A stretch of DNA of 64,000 nt from Bacillus sp. B15-48 (GTDB taxonomy: Bacteria > Bacillota > Bacilli > Bacillales > Cytobacillaceae). Below the pieces are notes generated by a model. The model did not search any database and had not been told where the DNA came from. It was given only the letters and a program-made list of their open reading frames with translations. This document shows positions 53,891 through 62,820 of this stretch, one piece after another (the first letter of the stretch is position 1; every line of letters begins with the position of its first letter). The stretch spans positions 1 to 64,000 of the forward strand of contig NZ_WOFU01000012.1 of NCBI RefSeq assembly GCF_016879755.1. Reading direction: 5' to 3'. The position numbers and the translations under genes were made by a program.

Positions 53891-54252
53891 AAAGTGAAAA
53901 TCTAGTTTTTATTGAGATAAGGTTAGAACTCAAGCGGAGCAGTTCGGAGAAGATTTAGTCCAATTAACGAACATGACAGTGAGCAAGGTTTTAAGCCCAA
54001 CGCTTTGGTAATGCGTTCATTTTAGGAAGAGTACCTCGCGAAATAGAACCACAATGAAGAAAGCCAAGGGACGGGTTGTTGTCATTGACTACCCGTTCCC
54101 TATATTTCGTGCGATTGCTCTTACAATTTTCAAATGTGACAGAGAAAATTTCAAGCTTTAAAAAGCTGTTGAAATAAATATAGGTTAGTATCCATTTGTT
54201 TTACACTCTAGTAATGGTGGAAAGGTATAACTTCACATATGGGGGATAAAGT
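53891..54252. other. Gene-free stretch with terminator
   Basis: Contains scattered coding-like scraps with stops in all frames and the strong hairpin at 54066-54101. It ends the monooxygenase gene group. No gene supported. Confidence 0.45.
54066..54101. terminator. Terminator after the monooxygenase genes
   Basis: AGGGACGGGT and ACCCGTTCCCT flank a 14-15 base loop, followed by a weakly T-rich stretch. Confidence 0.7.
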
Positions 54253-54581
54253 GTGAAAAAACAAAGTGATTATGTCCATTTACCAGATCTGCAATTTATT
54301 CGATTTTGCATGAACCAATTTGGTATTAATCGTGGCATTTATAATACGATTGATTCTTGGTTTTATGAGCATGGAATGACCAATATTATCGAGCGAAGAA
54401 AAAAATCCATCATTTTCTTGGCAATTGTCTTCACGAATTTTGTAAACAAAACGGGAAATTAAAATTTGGTCATGGAAACTTAACGAAGCATTTAACCGAA
54501 TACACCAATCAATCAATAAAGCCATATGGACCGCCAACAAAAAGTGTTGCAAAGACTAGTCATAGCGTGGTGATTGACTAA
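54253..54581 (+). pseudogene. Unknown ~108-residue protein, frameshifted in an A-run
   Basis: The first frame (GTG 54253, after GGGGGATAAA) encodes YVHLPDLQFIRFCMNQFGIN and continues to ERRKK. At a seven-A run near 54400 the frame is lost. The shifted frame continues with plausible protein (IHHFLGNCLHEFC...GHGNLTKHLTEYTNQSIKPYG) to TAA 54579-54581. One indel or a sequencing error explains it. I do not recognise the family. It lies 25 bp before the CoA-transferase. Confidence 0.5.
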
Positions 54582-54605
54582 ATAGGAGGATTTGGAGGGA
54601 TTCAA

Positions 54606-55841
54606 ATGAAAGAGAAAGCACTAGCAGGTTTAAGAGTTCTTGAATTGGGACAATTGATAGCAGGTCCGTCAGCTGGCCGCCTGTTTGCTGAATTTGGCGC
54701 AGAAGTGATTAAGGTAGAAAGTCCAATTGAGGGGGACCCGATTCGGAAGTGGCGAATCGTTGAAGATGGCACTAGTTTATGGTGGTATGTACAGGCTCGT
54801 AATAAGAAATCGATTACCCTCGATTTAAGACAAGAAGAAGGCCAAGAAATTATCAAAAAATTAGTTAAGGAAATCGACATCATCATCGAAAACTTCCGCC
54901 CAGGTACTTTGGAAAAATGGGGGATTGGTTATGAACAATTGAAAGAAATTAATCCTGGATTGATCATGGTTCGTGTCAGTGGGTATGGACAGGATGGACC
55001 ATATAAGGATAAACCTGGTTTTGGTTCAATTGGCGAAGCAATGGGAGGCTTACGATATTTAACTGGCTATCCTGATCGCCCACCAACCAGAGTTGGAATC
55101 AGCATAGGTGACTCAATCTCGTCGCTGTACGCAGTAATTGGTGCATTTATGGCAATCTATCATCGAGACGTAAAAGGTACTGGTCAGGGCCAGGTTGTGG
55201 ATGTCGCTTTATACGAGTCTGTCTTCAGCTTCATGGAAAGCATGCTTCCAGAGTTTGATCGAACTGGATTTATCCGCGAACGGTCAGGTAGCACTTTACC
55301 TGGAATTACTCCATCAAATACGTATTTATGTAAAGATGGCAAGTATGTCGTGATCGGAGCAAATGGGGATGGGATTTTTAAACGATTAATGAAAATTATT
55401 GGACAACCAGAATTTGCGGATGATTCTCGATTTGCAAATAATGCAAAACGATCAGAACATGCGGAACTATTAGATACAACCATTGAAAACTGGACAAATA
55501 GTTTAAACCTTGATGAAGTATTAGAAAAACTAGATGCTGCAAAAGTTCCTGCTGGATCCATTTATTCTATTAAAGATATTGTAGAAGATCCTCATTATCA
55601 AGCGCGAGAGATGATCAGAGAAGTCCCGATTGAAGGGCTTGGAAAACTAAAGGTCCCGGGCATTGTTCCGAAAATGAGTGAAACCCCTGGAGATATTGAG
55701 TGGAACGGACCAAAACTTGGGGAACACAACGGGGAAGTTCTACAAGAATTATTGAAATTTAGCGAAGAAGAGATCCAGTCTTTGGTAGATAAAGGAATAA
55801 TTGGTCAGACAGATAAGAAAGAATTCAAACTAAACAAATAG
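54606..55841 (+). CDS. Class III CoA-transferase (CaiB/BaiF family)
   Basis: A 411-residue protein. Family motifs: GLRVLELGQLIAGPSAGRLF at the N-terminus, FGAEVIKVESP, the catalytic Asp region SITLDLRQEEG, and RVSGYGQDGPYKDKPGFGSI. It moves CoA between acids without free CoA release. RBS AGGAGGATTTGGAGGG. With the hydratase and lyase downstream, it probably activates a hydroxy-dicarboxylic acid for cleavage. Inference. Confidence 0.9.
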   Translation: MKEKALAGLRVLELGQLIAGPSAGRLFAEFGAEVIKVESPIEGDPIRKWRIVEDGTSLWWYVQARNKKSITLDLRQEEGQEIIKKLVKEIDIIIENFRPGTLEKWGIGYEQLKEINPGLIMVRVSGYGQDGPYKDKPGFGSIGEAMGGLRYLTGYPDRPPTRVGISIGDSISSLYAVIGAFMAIYHRDVKGTGQGQVVDVALYESVFSFMESMLPEFDRTGFIRERSGSTLPGITPSNTYLCKDGKYVVIGANGDGIFKRLMKIIGQPEFADDSRFANNAKRSEHAELLDTTIENWTNSLNLDEVLEKLDAAKVPAGSIYSIKDIVEDPHYQAREMIREVPIEGLGKLKVPGIVPKMSETPGDIEWNGPKLGEHNGEVLQELLKFSEEEIQSLVDKGIIGQTDKKEFKLNK

Positions 55842-55894
55842 AAAGATAAGCGAATTCTTTCCATAAAAGTAAGAGTACTTTTTAAAAAACAAAA

Positions 55895-55927
55895 CTGTCG
55901 ACAGCATACTAACTTCTATATGCAAAC
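55895..55927 (+). promoter_or_regulatory. CTGTCGACAG...ATATGCAAAC element, copy 2
   Basis: CTGTCGACAG (55895-55904), identical to the core of the 34-bp palindrome at 47884, is followed by ATATGCAAAC ending at 55927, as at 48055-48078. It lies 48 bp before the hydratase large-subunit start, suggesting shared control. Confidence 0.6.
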
Positions 55928-55974
55928 ATCGCTGATTTTATCATCTTTAAAGTTTTCCGAAAGGGGGAGTGGAT

Positions 55975-57249
55975 ATGGGAATGACTATGTCCGAAAAAAT
56001 ACTTGCTAAAGCTTCAGGTAAATCAGAAGTGAAAGCAGGCGATATAGTCTGGGTAAACGTTGACATTGCCATGATGCATGATTTATTAGGACCATGGTTG
56101 GTAGATAAAGCATTCACTCGTTTAGGAGGAAAGTTGTTTGATAAGGAAAAAGTGGTGGTTGTTTCGGATCACTGTACTCCACCCGCAACAGTACAGCAAG
56201 CAGATATTTTAAAGTACACCCGTGATTGGGCTAGGAAGCAAGATCTCCATTATTATTATGAATTTGAAGGCCCATGTCATCAAGTAATTGCTGAACACGG
56301 CCATGTCCGACCAGGTAGGGTGATTCTTGGCACCGATTCGCATACTTGTATGGCTGGAGCCTTAGGTGCGTTTGCGACTGGAATCGGTTCAACCGAAATG
56401 GTTGGTGTCCTTTTGACCGGTGAAACTTGGTTAAAGGTTCCAGAAACGATTAAGATTGTTTGGGATGGCGAGCTTCCAAAGGGGGTTTATGCAAAAGACT
56501 TAATTCTGCGAACGATTAAGGACTTAGGGCATGCCGGGGCAACCTATCAAACGCTTGAATTTTCTGGTTCAGCGATTAAAGATTTATCTATGGATGAACG
56601 ACTTGTACTTTCTAATATGGCGGTCGAAGCGGGAGCAAAGACAGGATTGATTGAACCGGATGAGAAAGTCATTAATTATTTACGCTCTAGGGGTGTTACC
56701 GATGAAATAGACCTAATCTCCAGTGACCCAGATGCTGTTTATTCAAGAGTGTTACATTATAATGTCTCTGAAATGGAGCCTCAAGTCGCTTGTCCTCATG
56801 AAATTGATAATGTCCATGAGGTGAGCGTGGTTGAGGGAACTACAGTTGATCAAGTTTATTTAGGCTCTTGTACGAATGGGCGTTTAAGTGATCTTAGGAT
56901 TGCGGCTGGAATCATGAAAGGGAAAAAAATAGCAAAGAACATCCGTTGTTTAGTTGTTCCAGCATCACAGCATATCTGGATGCAGGCCAATAAAGAGGGA
57001 ATATTAACTGTTCTTACAGATGCAGGCTGTATTGTGAACATGCCTTCATGTGGTGCTTGTGGAGGATTCACTAGCGGGGTTATTGGAGCAGGGGAAGTTG
57101 TTATGTCTTCCTCCAACCGTAATTTCAAAGGTCGAATGGGCAGCCCTGATGGAGAAGTGTATTTAGGTTCTCCTGCTACAGTTGCGGCAACTGCGTTAAC
57201 GGGGAAAATTACCGATCCACGGAAATATCTACTAAAGGGGGTATATTGA
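55975..57249 (+). CDS. Aconitase-family hydro-lyase, large subunit (LeuC-like)
   Basis: About 424 residues from ATG 55975 (MGMTMSEKILAKASG, the usual LeuC-type beginning) after AAAGGGGGA. The 4Fe-4S ligands are visible: LGSCTNGR and the C-terminal PSCGACGG; DSHTC lies near residue 122. A short LeuC/homoaconitase-type subunit that stereospecifically hydrates or dehydrates a dicarboxylic acid. Its position with a CoA-transferase and lyase, not leucine genes, argues for citraconate/mesaconate- or dimethylmaleate-like substrates rather than isopropylmalate. Confidence 0.9.
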   Translation: MGMTMSEKILAKASGKSEVKAGDIVWVNVDIAMMHDLLGPWLVDKAFTRLGGKLFDKEKVVVVSDHCTPPATVQQADILKYTRDWARKQDLHYYYEFEGPCHQVIAEHGHVRPGRVILGTDSHTCMAGALGAFATGIGSTEMVGVLLTGETWLKVPETIKIVWDGELPKGVYAKDLILRTIKDLGHAGATYQTLEFSGSAIKDLSMDERLVLSNMAVEAGAKTGLIEPDEKVINYLRSRGVTDEIDLISSDPDAVYSRVLHYNVSEMEPQVACPHEIDNVHEVSVVEGTTVDQVYLGSCTNGRLSDLRIAAGIMKGKKIAKNIRCLVVPASQHIWMQANKEGILTVLTDAGCIVNMPSCGACGGFTSGVIGAGEVVMSSSNRNFKGRMGSPDGEVYLGSPATVAATALTGKITDPRKYLLKGVY

Positions 57250-57746
57250 TGGCCGTTATTTTACGTGGGCGTGTGTGGAAATACGGTAATAATATCAATA
57301 CCGACATTATTTCACCAGGCCAATACATGAGCTTACCGGTAGAGAAGCAGGCAGAGCATGCAATGAGTGCTATTGATCCTGATTTTTCTAAAAAAGTTCA
57401 GCCGGGCGATTTATTGGTTGCTGGTAGCAACTTTGGCTCAGGTTCAAGCCGAGAAACGGCACAAATGGTGTTAAAACACCTTAAGATAGGGGGAATTATC
57501 GCCTCGTCTTTTGCACGAATCTTTTACCGAAATTCTATAAATGTCGGTCTGCCGGTGATAGAAATGAAAGAAACGATGTTGGTTCAAGAGGGTGACGAAC
57601 TTGAAGTGGACTTACTAGCAGGGAAAATCATCAATCATACACAAAAGTCAGAATATAGCGGAACTAAGCTGCCTCCACATTTAATAGAAATGGTTGAACT
57701 AGGAGGATTAGAGGCTTATTTGGCAAAAAGGTTATTGAACAAATAG
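57249..57746 (+). CDS. Aconitase-family hydro-lyase, small subunit (LeuD-like)
   Basis: 165 residues from ATG 57249, which overlaps the large-subunit stop by one base (TGATG). The swivelling-domain signature is clear: NINTDIISPGQYM, SNFGSGSSRETA and ASSFARIFYRNSINVGLPVI. It forms the active enzyme with the upstream subunit. Confidence 0.92.
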   Translation: MAVILRGRVWKYGNNINTDIISPGQYMSLPVEKQAEHAMSAIDPDFSKKVQPGDLLVAGSNFGSGSSRETAQMVLKHLKIGGIIASSFARIFYRNSINVGLPVIEMKETMLVQEGDELEVDLLAGKIINHTQKSEYSGTKLPPHLIEMVELGGLEAYLAKRLLNK

Positions 57747-57767
57747 TGATGGAAAGGAGGTGACTCT

Positions 57768-58661
57768 ATGAATCTGCCTTTAAAGGTGGAAATTATTGAG
57801 GTTGGTCCAAGAGATGGGCTGCAAAATGAAACAAACTTTATCCCGACTGAAAAAAAAGTAGCCTTGATTAACGCGTTGAATAGTACTGGAATTAAAAGAA
57901 TTGAAGCCACTTCATTTGTGCACCCGGGCTATGTTCCACAAATGAAGGATGCTACCGAGGTTCTACGTACGATTGAACAAGTTCCTGATATTCAATATAT
58001 GGCACTAATTCCAAATGATAAAGGGTATGAACGTGCAAAGGAAAATGGAGTTAAGGCACTTTCACTCGTTGTAGGTGCAAGTGAGACCTTTAATAAGAAA
58101 AATGTTAAAATGGGTCGCGAAGAGTCGATTCGCAAATTTGTAGAAGTCATTACAAAGTCTAAAGCGGAAGGGAATTTCATCCGCTACAATATAGCCACTT
58201 CATTCTGGTGTCCGTTTGAAGGAAAAGTTGATTCCCATATCGTATTGGAAATGGTAAAAAAAGTGGATGTTTTAGGCGTGGATGAAATCGTGATTTGTGA
58301 CACAATTGGTCGTGCTAATCCAAAACAAGTCTATAATCTATTTCAAGAGGTTAACAGTTTGCAGCCCAAGGCTAACATAACTGCGCATTTCCATGATACG
58401 TACGGCTTTGCCTTAGCTAATATTACTGCTGCCTTAGAAGCGGGTGTTACAAACTTTGATGCATCCGTTGGCGGATTAGGGGGCTGTCCATTTGCTCCAG
58501 GCGCTGCCGGGAATGTCGCGACAGAAGATGTCGTATTTATGCTTCATGAAATGGGAATTGAAACAGGCATCGACCTTGCTGCTCTTCGTAGATGTGTGGA
58601 AATCGTAAAACCGTTAACGGATCGAGAGTTAACTGGGCATTTTATGAAAACAAATTTTTAG
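57768..58661 (+). CDS. HMG-CoA lyase-family aldolase
   Basis: A 297-residue TIM barrel of the DRE-TIM superfamily: EVGPRDGLQNE at the N-terminus, HFHDTYGFALANI (metal His ligands) and SVGGLGGCPFAPGAAGNVAT (catalytic Cys loop). Such enzymes split a 3-hydroxy-3-methyl acyl-CoA into acetyl-CoA and a keto acid. With the preceding CoA-transferase and hydratase it probably cleaves a citramalyl-CoA- or dimethylmalyl-CoA-like intermediate. RBS AAAGGAGGTG. Confidence 0.9.
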   Translation: MNLPLKVEIIEVGPRDGLQNETNFIPTEKKVALINALNSTGIKRIEATSFVHPGYVPQMKDATEVLRTIEQVPDIQYMALIPNDKGYERAKENGVKALSLVVGASETFNKKNVKMGREESIRKFVEVITKSKAEGNFIRYNIATSFWCPFEGKVDSHIVLEMVKKVDVLGVDEIVICDTIGRANPKQVYNLFQEVNSLQPKANITAHFHDTYGFALANITAALEAGVTNFDASVGGLGGCPFAPGAAGNVATEDVVFMLHEMGIETGIDLAALRRCVEIVKPLTDRELTGHFMKTNF

Positions 58662-58783
58662 TAACTAATATCTTTAATTAAAATCTAGCTTTTATTTGCA
58701 TTTTATCCCATCTCAACAGACAATAAGCCCCCTAACAAAAGACCTAGAATGAGAATGATTAAGGGATCAAACTGTCCGTAAAG

Positions 58784-59299
58784 ATGCAAAGTGGACCAAT
58801 TGTTAGGAAAGCATTTACCGATTATGTCGATATTCCATGGACGGACGATAATCTCGATGCTGTTAAAAGAGGTTGGATATTAAATGGTCATACGCTAGAA
58901 GAACTTGCAGAAAAAATTAATTGCCATCCAGAAAACCGCCGATTAATGACACCGGAAATTTTAGTTCATAGCGTCCAAACTTATAATGTTTCATGTGACT
59001 TAGGTGTTGATAAAGAGTTTAATAGAGAAAGCGATTCGCTAGGCCGTATTGAAAAACCTCCCTTTTATGCCCTGCCCTTATATGCTGGCGGCCCCAATAC
59101 AAAAGGAGGAATCATGTCAAATGCTAAAAGACAGGTGCTTAATTGGCGTGAACAGCCTATTCCACGTTTGTATGCTGCAGGTGAGATTTCCTCAGTCTTT
59201 CAATTTGCTTACCAAGGTGGAGGGAATTTAGCTGAATGTATCGCTTTTGGAAGGGTTGCAGGTAAACATGCTGCACTTGAACAGTCTTGGAGTTCTTGA
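58784..59299 (+). pseudogene. C-terminal remnant of an FAD-dependent dehydrogenase
   Basis: 171 codons correspond to the C-terminal part of a fumarate-reductase/tricarballylate-dehydrogenase-type flavoprotein: FYALPLYAGGPNTKGGIMSN, PIPRLYAAGEISSVFQFAYQ, GGGNLAECIAFGRVAGKHA. The FAD-binding N-terminus (about 300 residues) is absent upstream. No good ribosome site precedes ATG 58784. A deletion remnant. Confidence 0.8.
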
Positions 59300-59392
59300 T
59301 GACTTCTTTTAAATGGGTGATTATCGAGTAAATGACGATTTATCTTCTATATTTTGGATTGCCTACCGATAAGGGGGATTCTGAGTACAAAC

Positions 59393-59521
59393 TTGACTGT
59401 TGAATTACATGATATTTGCAATAAAAGTTATGCTAACAAAACGTATGATATAAAAAATGAATGGTTGAAGGAACCGCCACATGCGGTTGATTACCAAAAA
59501 CTTGTACAAAAACGAAAATAA
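59393..59521 (+). CDS. Possible 42-residue protein
   Basis: TTG 59393 follows AAGGGGGA (13 nt) and opens a frame with protein-like composition (LHDICNKSYANKTYDIKNEW, ending VDYQKLVQKRK). It ends at a terminator hairpin. It could also start at CTG 59381. It may be the tail of the decayed flavoprotein operon. No family recognised. Confidence 0.35.
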   Translation: MTVELHDICNKSYANKTYDIKNEWLKEPPHAVDYQKLVQKRK

Positions 59522-59555
59522 GAGGGCTGATAAAAATGATTGTCAGCTCTTATAT
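59520..59555 (+). terminator. Terminator after the 42-residue ORF
   Basis: AAGAGGGCTGA and TCAGCTCTT form a hairpin with a short T-rich tail. Confidence 0.65.
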
Positions 59556-59646
59556 CTATGAATTGTTTAATGTTGTTCTTTATTGGAAGCAATACCGGTC
59601 CTCTGTTTTTCTTTAAATACTGAAAAAACTTGTAACATTGAATTTA

Positions 59647-60099
59647 TTAGAAGTTTATGGTTATAAAAAGATATGGATAATATTGAAGAAAAAAAGATAA
59701 ATGCCATACTGTATGAAACTGAATAATAAAATTGCTAAAATCGCAAAAAACAAGATAGCCACTAAATATTTTCATGGTGATGAGAGTTCCCCAATAAGCA
59801 TCGGTCATAATTCCTGTATGTAAGAGAATAAGCCCGGTTGCGGTAATCGCAATCGGCATATGATATTTCATCATTCGTTTCGAAATTTTCGCTAGCTTTA
59901 CTTTCACTTCCCTGATTTTACTTTTACGAATAAGCAAAAAAACGAAGTACATATTTATGTTGATTAAAAATAGGATAAAAGCAACTTGCGCCAGAAGTTT
60001 GCCAAGAAGTACGTAGTTTGATTCATAACCTTGAATATGACTCCATATGAGAATCATTAAAACGGTAAGGACGTTAACGGTTAGCCATTTTCCAATCAT
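59647..60099 (-). CDS. Small polytopic membrane protein of unknown function
   Basis: About 150 residues from ATG 60099, which follows TGGAGG by 5 nt. Four hydrophobic segments (~5-23, 32-57, 80-101, 108-140). Histidines in KYHMPIAITATGLILLHTG are spaced as in some cytochrome b-like proteins, but this is weak evidence. No recognised domain. Monocistronic. Confidence 0.6.
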   Translation of the reverse strand: MIGKWLTVNVLTVLMILIWSHIQGYESNYVLLGKLLAQVAFILFLININMYFVFLLIRKSKIREVKVKLAKISKRMMKYHMPIAITATGLILLHTGIMTDAYWGTLITMKIFSGYLVFCDFSNFIIQFHTVWHLSFFLQYYPYLFITINF

Positions 60100-60200
60100 A
60101 GGTACCTCCAAAAGGTGTTCAACATGATAACATCTAGCGTGTATGTATTAAAAGAGAAATTGGAACGGTCAAAATAATCTTTTTAGGTGATGAAGGATTT

Positions 60201-60264
60201 AATAGTGAATGACCCCTACTTCAGACAACTCGAAAAGCTGTTAAGTAGAGGTCATTCACTATTT
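60201..60264. terminator. Long hairpin between membrane protein and LysR genes
   Basis: AATAGTGAATGACCCCTACTT pairs with AAGTAGAGGTCATTCACTATT with one bulge, giving a stem of about 20 bp. On the minus strand it can terminate the LysR gene. Confidence 0.7.
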
Positions 60265-60278
60265 TTAAAAATCCACTG

Positions 60279-61232
60279 TTAACCTATTATTTCTAAAGCT
60301 GTTTTTTGGTCTTCATTAAATAATTTGATGTCTTTATTAATAAATTGGGCAAGGGAGAAATCCGGTTTTATAAAGAAATCTTTGTAATATTCCTCTTCCT
60401 TCCTATAAGCTATGTAATACGATATACTTTCAAAATTAAATTCACTTTTTCTTAAAGGCAATTGTACCAAATCGCCTTTATTTATTTCGACATTGAATGT
60501 CATTTCTGGTAAAAAAGATATCCCCATGTTTTTAAAAAGGAGATTTTTAACAAATTCTAATTGATTAGAAACGACTGATCTTCTAAAGTGAATGGATGAT
60601 ATTTGGGACACCTTTAACTTGGTTTCAAAGGGCTTATAGTAAATCATTTTCTGTCCTTCTAAAGAGGAGATATTTTCCAAAGTTGAATTCTTTGCTAGGT
60701 CATGATTAGGGGAGATAAAAAGGTGAAAATCTTCAGTTGTGATTGGGAAATGAGTAAAACTCCTCTCCTCTAACGGCTCCAGCACAATCGCTAAGTCAAT
60801 CTTCTTTTTTAACAGTGATTCATAAATACTACAAGCGCCAATGTACATTAAGTTTATATTAAGATTCTTTTCTGCTGAAATCAACTCGTCAATTTTCTGT
60901 GTAATCATAGGATTGTTTAATGTAATGGAGGTGCCAATCTTTATTTCTTTTTCTGGAGGTATTTGTGCTGTTATTCTCTTTTGTACTGAGTAAAAGGTTT
61001 CAACAACTTGTTTAGCGTAAGGAAGGAACATTTTTCCAGCCTTTGACAACTTTACGGTTCTTTTTCCTTTATCAGATCGTTCAAAAATGTCAAAACCTAA
61101 TTCTTTCTCTAAAAGATTTACTCGATTCGTTAAGGTAGGTTGTGGGATATAAAGGTGCCTTGCGGCTAAAGTGAAATTTTCATATTCATACACGGCTAAA
61201 AAAGTTTCTAAATGATTAAAGTTTATATTCAT
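60279..61232 (-). CDS. LysR-family transcriptional regulator
   Basis: About 317 residues from ATG 61232, which follows AAAGGAGG. The N-terminal winged helix (FLAVYEYENFTLAARHLYIP, QPTLTNRVNLLEKELG) is followed by a periplasmic-binding-like effector domain (~residues 90-300). No divergent catabolic gene is adjacent; the FadR-type regulator lies upstream. Confidence 0.88.
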   Translation of the reverse strand: MNINFNHLETFLAVYEYENFTLAARHLYIPQPTLTNRVNLLEKELGFDIFERSDKGKRTVKLSKAGKMFLPYAKQVVETFYSVQKRITAQIPPEKEIKIGTSITLNNPMITQKIDELISAEKNLNINLMYIGACSIYESLLKKKIDLAIVLEPLEERSFTHFPITTEDFHLFISPNHDLAKNSTLENISSLEGQKMIYYKPFETKLKVSQISSIHFRRSVVSNQLEFVKNLLFKNMGISFLPEMTFNVEINKGDLVQLPLRKSEFNFESISYYIAYRKEEEYYKDFFIKPDFSLAQFINKDIKLFNEDQKTALEIIG

Positions 61233-61325
61233 ATCTTTAACCTCCTTTGTTTGAAACCAACAGAACAAATCAAATTCCATTTTATTAAGGCAAATATTCT
61301 AGAGGGTGATATTAATACAGCATAT

Positions 61326-61357
61326 CATCTGATGTTTAGGTAAAAAAACATCAGATG
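61326..61357 (-). terminator. Terminator of the FadR-type regulator
   Basis: CATCTGATGTTT and AAACATCAGATG are perfect arms. On the minus strand a T-run lies within the loop and 3' arm, one base after the stop codon of the gene at 61359. Confidence 0.65.
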
Positions 61358-61358
61358 T

Positions 61359-62045
61359 TTAATCGATAGGTCCACGAGCTTTCTCCATCTCAAGAAGGTT
61401 TTGAGTAGTGAGTCTTTTAGCTTCGCTGCTATTTTTGGCCTCGATTGCAGAATAGATTTCTTCGTGATACATCGTATTGTCTTTATATTGGTCAGTATTC
61501 AAAATTAATTGACTTAACATTTCTTTTAAAGTTTCGGTTATCATCTTGTACAATTCTAAAGCAACCTCATTACGACTTGCTTTAGCGATGCTAAGGTGGA
61601 ACGCGATATCCGCTTCCACATAGTCTGAATACCTTCCACCTTGTAAAGCTTCATTCCGTTGATCCAAAAAGGCACGCATTTCCATAAGGTCTTCTTTTGT
61701 CCGGCGCTCCGCAGATAGACCTGCCATCTCGACTTCGAGAATACGGCGTACTTCGAGAATTTGTTTATAATTTCGAGGGATTAGAGTTTGTTTCAATGGG
61801 TCAAGTTCCATAGAAACGGACTGAATATAAGTTCCGTCCCCTTGACGTACGAACAATACGCCGGCATGAACTAAAATTTTTACCGCTTCCCTGATTGTTG
61901 AACGTCCAACCCCAAAAAGCTTCATGAGTTCTCCTTCGGAAGGCAGCTTATCTCCAATTTTGTAATGACCAGAGTTAATTTGAAATTGTATTTGATCAAG
62001 AACGTCATCTACTAATTTTCTGCGGGGTACTGTTTTAAAGGCCAA
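61359..62045 (-). CDS. FadR-type GntR regulator (FCD domain)
   Basis: About 228 residues from TTG 62045, which follows AAGGAG by 11 nt. The winged helix is clear (INSGHYKIGDKLPSEGELMK, FGVGRSTIREAVKILVHAGV), followed by an FCD domain with the metal/ligand residues of the group (ADIAFHLSIAKASRNEV, TMYHEEIYSAIEAKN). It is divergent from the cupin/cyclase/cupin group and probably controls it. Confidence 0.88.
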   Translation of the reverse strand: MAFKTVPRRKLVDDVLDQIQFQINSGHYKIGDKLPSEGELMKLFGVGRSTIREAVKILVHAGVLFVRQGDGTYIQSVSMELDPLKQTLIPRNYKQILEVRRILEVEMAGLSAERRTKEDLMEMRAFLDQRNEALQGGRYSDYVEADIAFHLSIAKASRNEVALELYKMITETLKEMLSQLILNTDQYKDNTMYHEEIYSAIEAKNSSEAKRLTTQNLLEMEKARGPID

Positions 62046-62406
62046 TAATAACCACGCTCCTTGCAAAGGGGTGATTTTTCTCAGTTATAATCTACATTAT
62101 AGTTTAGGGTTAACCTTTTTTCAATATTAAAAGTCAGAATATACAGAAAACAGAAATGTTTAATGGATAGAAATTTTAATATTGTAATTTTTGTCATCAG
62201 TCATCTTATGTTGTAGCATATTTCTTTTAGTTTTGATAATACATTTTTTCATCGGAGGGTAATAAATGGAGAAAGAGATCATGATGAACTAAATCTTTTG
62301 ATGATAACGGTCATTCAATATTTGAATGAAGTGATTAAATACGTGTATTTTACAGAATATTCTAAATTTAATAGACTTTAAATTAAGAGTTAGGGGGTGA
62401 AGTCAT
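62046..62406. other. Divergent promoter region, FadR-type regulator / cupin group
   Basis: AT-rich. No ORF, no sigma-54 motif and no long palindrome seen. It should contain promoters for both directions. Confidence 0.4.
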
Positions 62407-62784
62407 ATGAATATTTCTATACAACCGTTGGAAGAGGCAAAGGAATTTGATATCGGTATTGGATGTAGGGCAAGAGCTGTTGTTTGGCCAGGAATGGGTT
62501 CTATATACAGAACAATGAATTATATTGAAATTAATGCTTCACATAAAACAAAGGAATTATATCATCCCGATGGAGAAGCTGCTTATTTTATAAGACAAGG
62601 TACAGGAAAAGTGGTCGATAAGGAGTCGGGTGAGGAATTTGAAATTAATAAAGGGAAAATGATTCTTTTGGATGCTGGAACACGTTATGTACTAGAAGCT
62701 GGAACTGGAACTACTCTAGTATGTATTGGCGGACCATGCCCACCTGATGAAAATCTTTATAACTCTGATTGTGAATCAAAATAA
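62407..62784 (+). CDS. Small cupin protein, copy 1
   Basis: A 125-residue single cupin domain. The first metal motif is degenerate (LYHPDGEAAYFIRQGTGKVV) and the second is GTRYVLEAGTG. It ends with a conserved GGPCPPDENL tail shared with the cupin at 63543. RBS TTAGGGGGTG. Small cupins can be isomerases, dioxygenases or ligand sensors. Next to cyclase-family genes, a ring-opening or isomerisation step is possible. Confidence 0.78.
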   Translation: MNISIQPLEEAKEFDIGIGCRARAVVWPGMGSIYRTMNYIEINASHKTKELYHPDGEAAYFIRQGTGKVVDKESGEEFEINKGKMILLDAGTRYVLEAGTGTTLVCIGGPCPPDENLYNSDCESK

Positions 62785-62820
62785 ATGAATCGTATTTAGA
62801 TAGAATAGGAGTGTTTGTTC

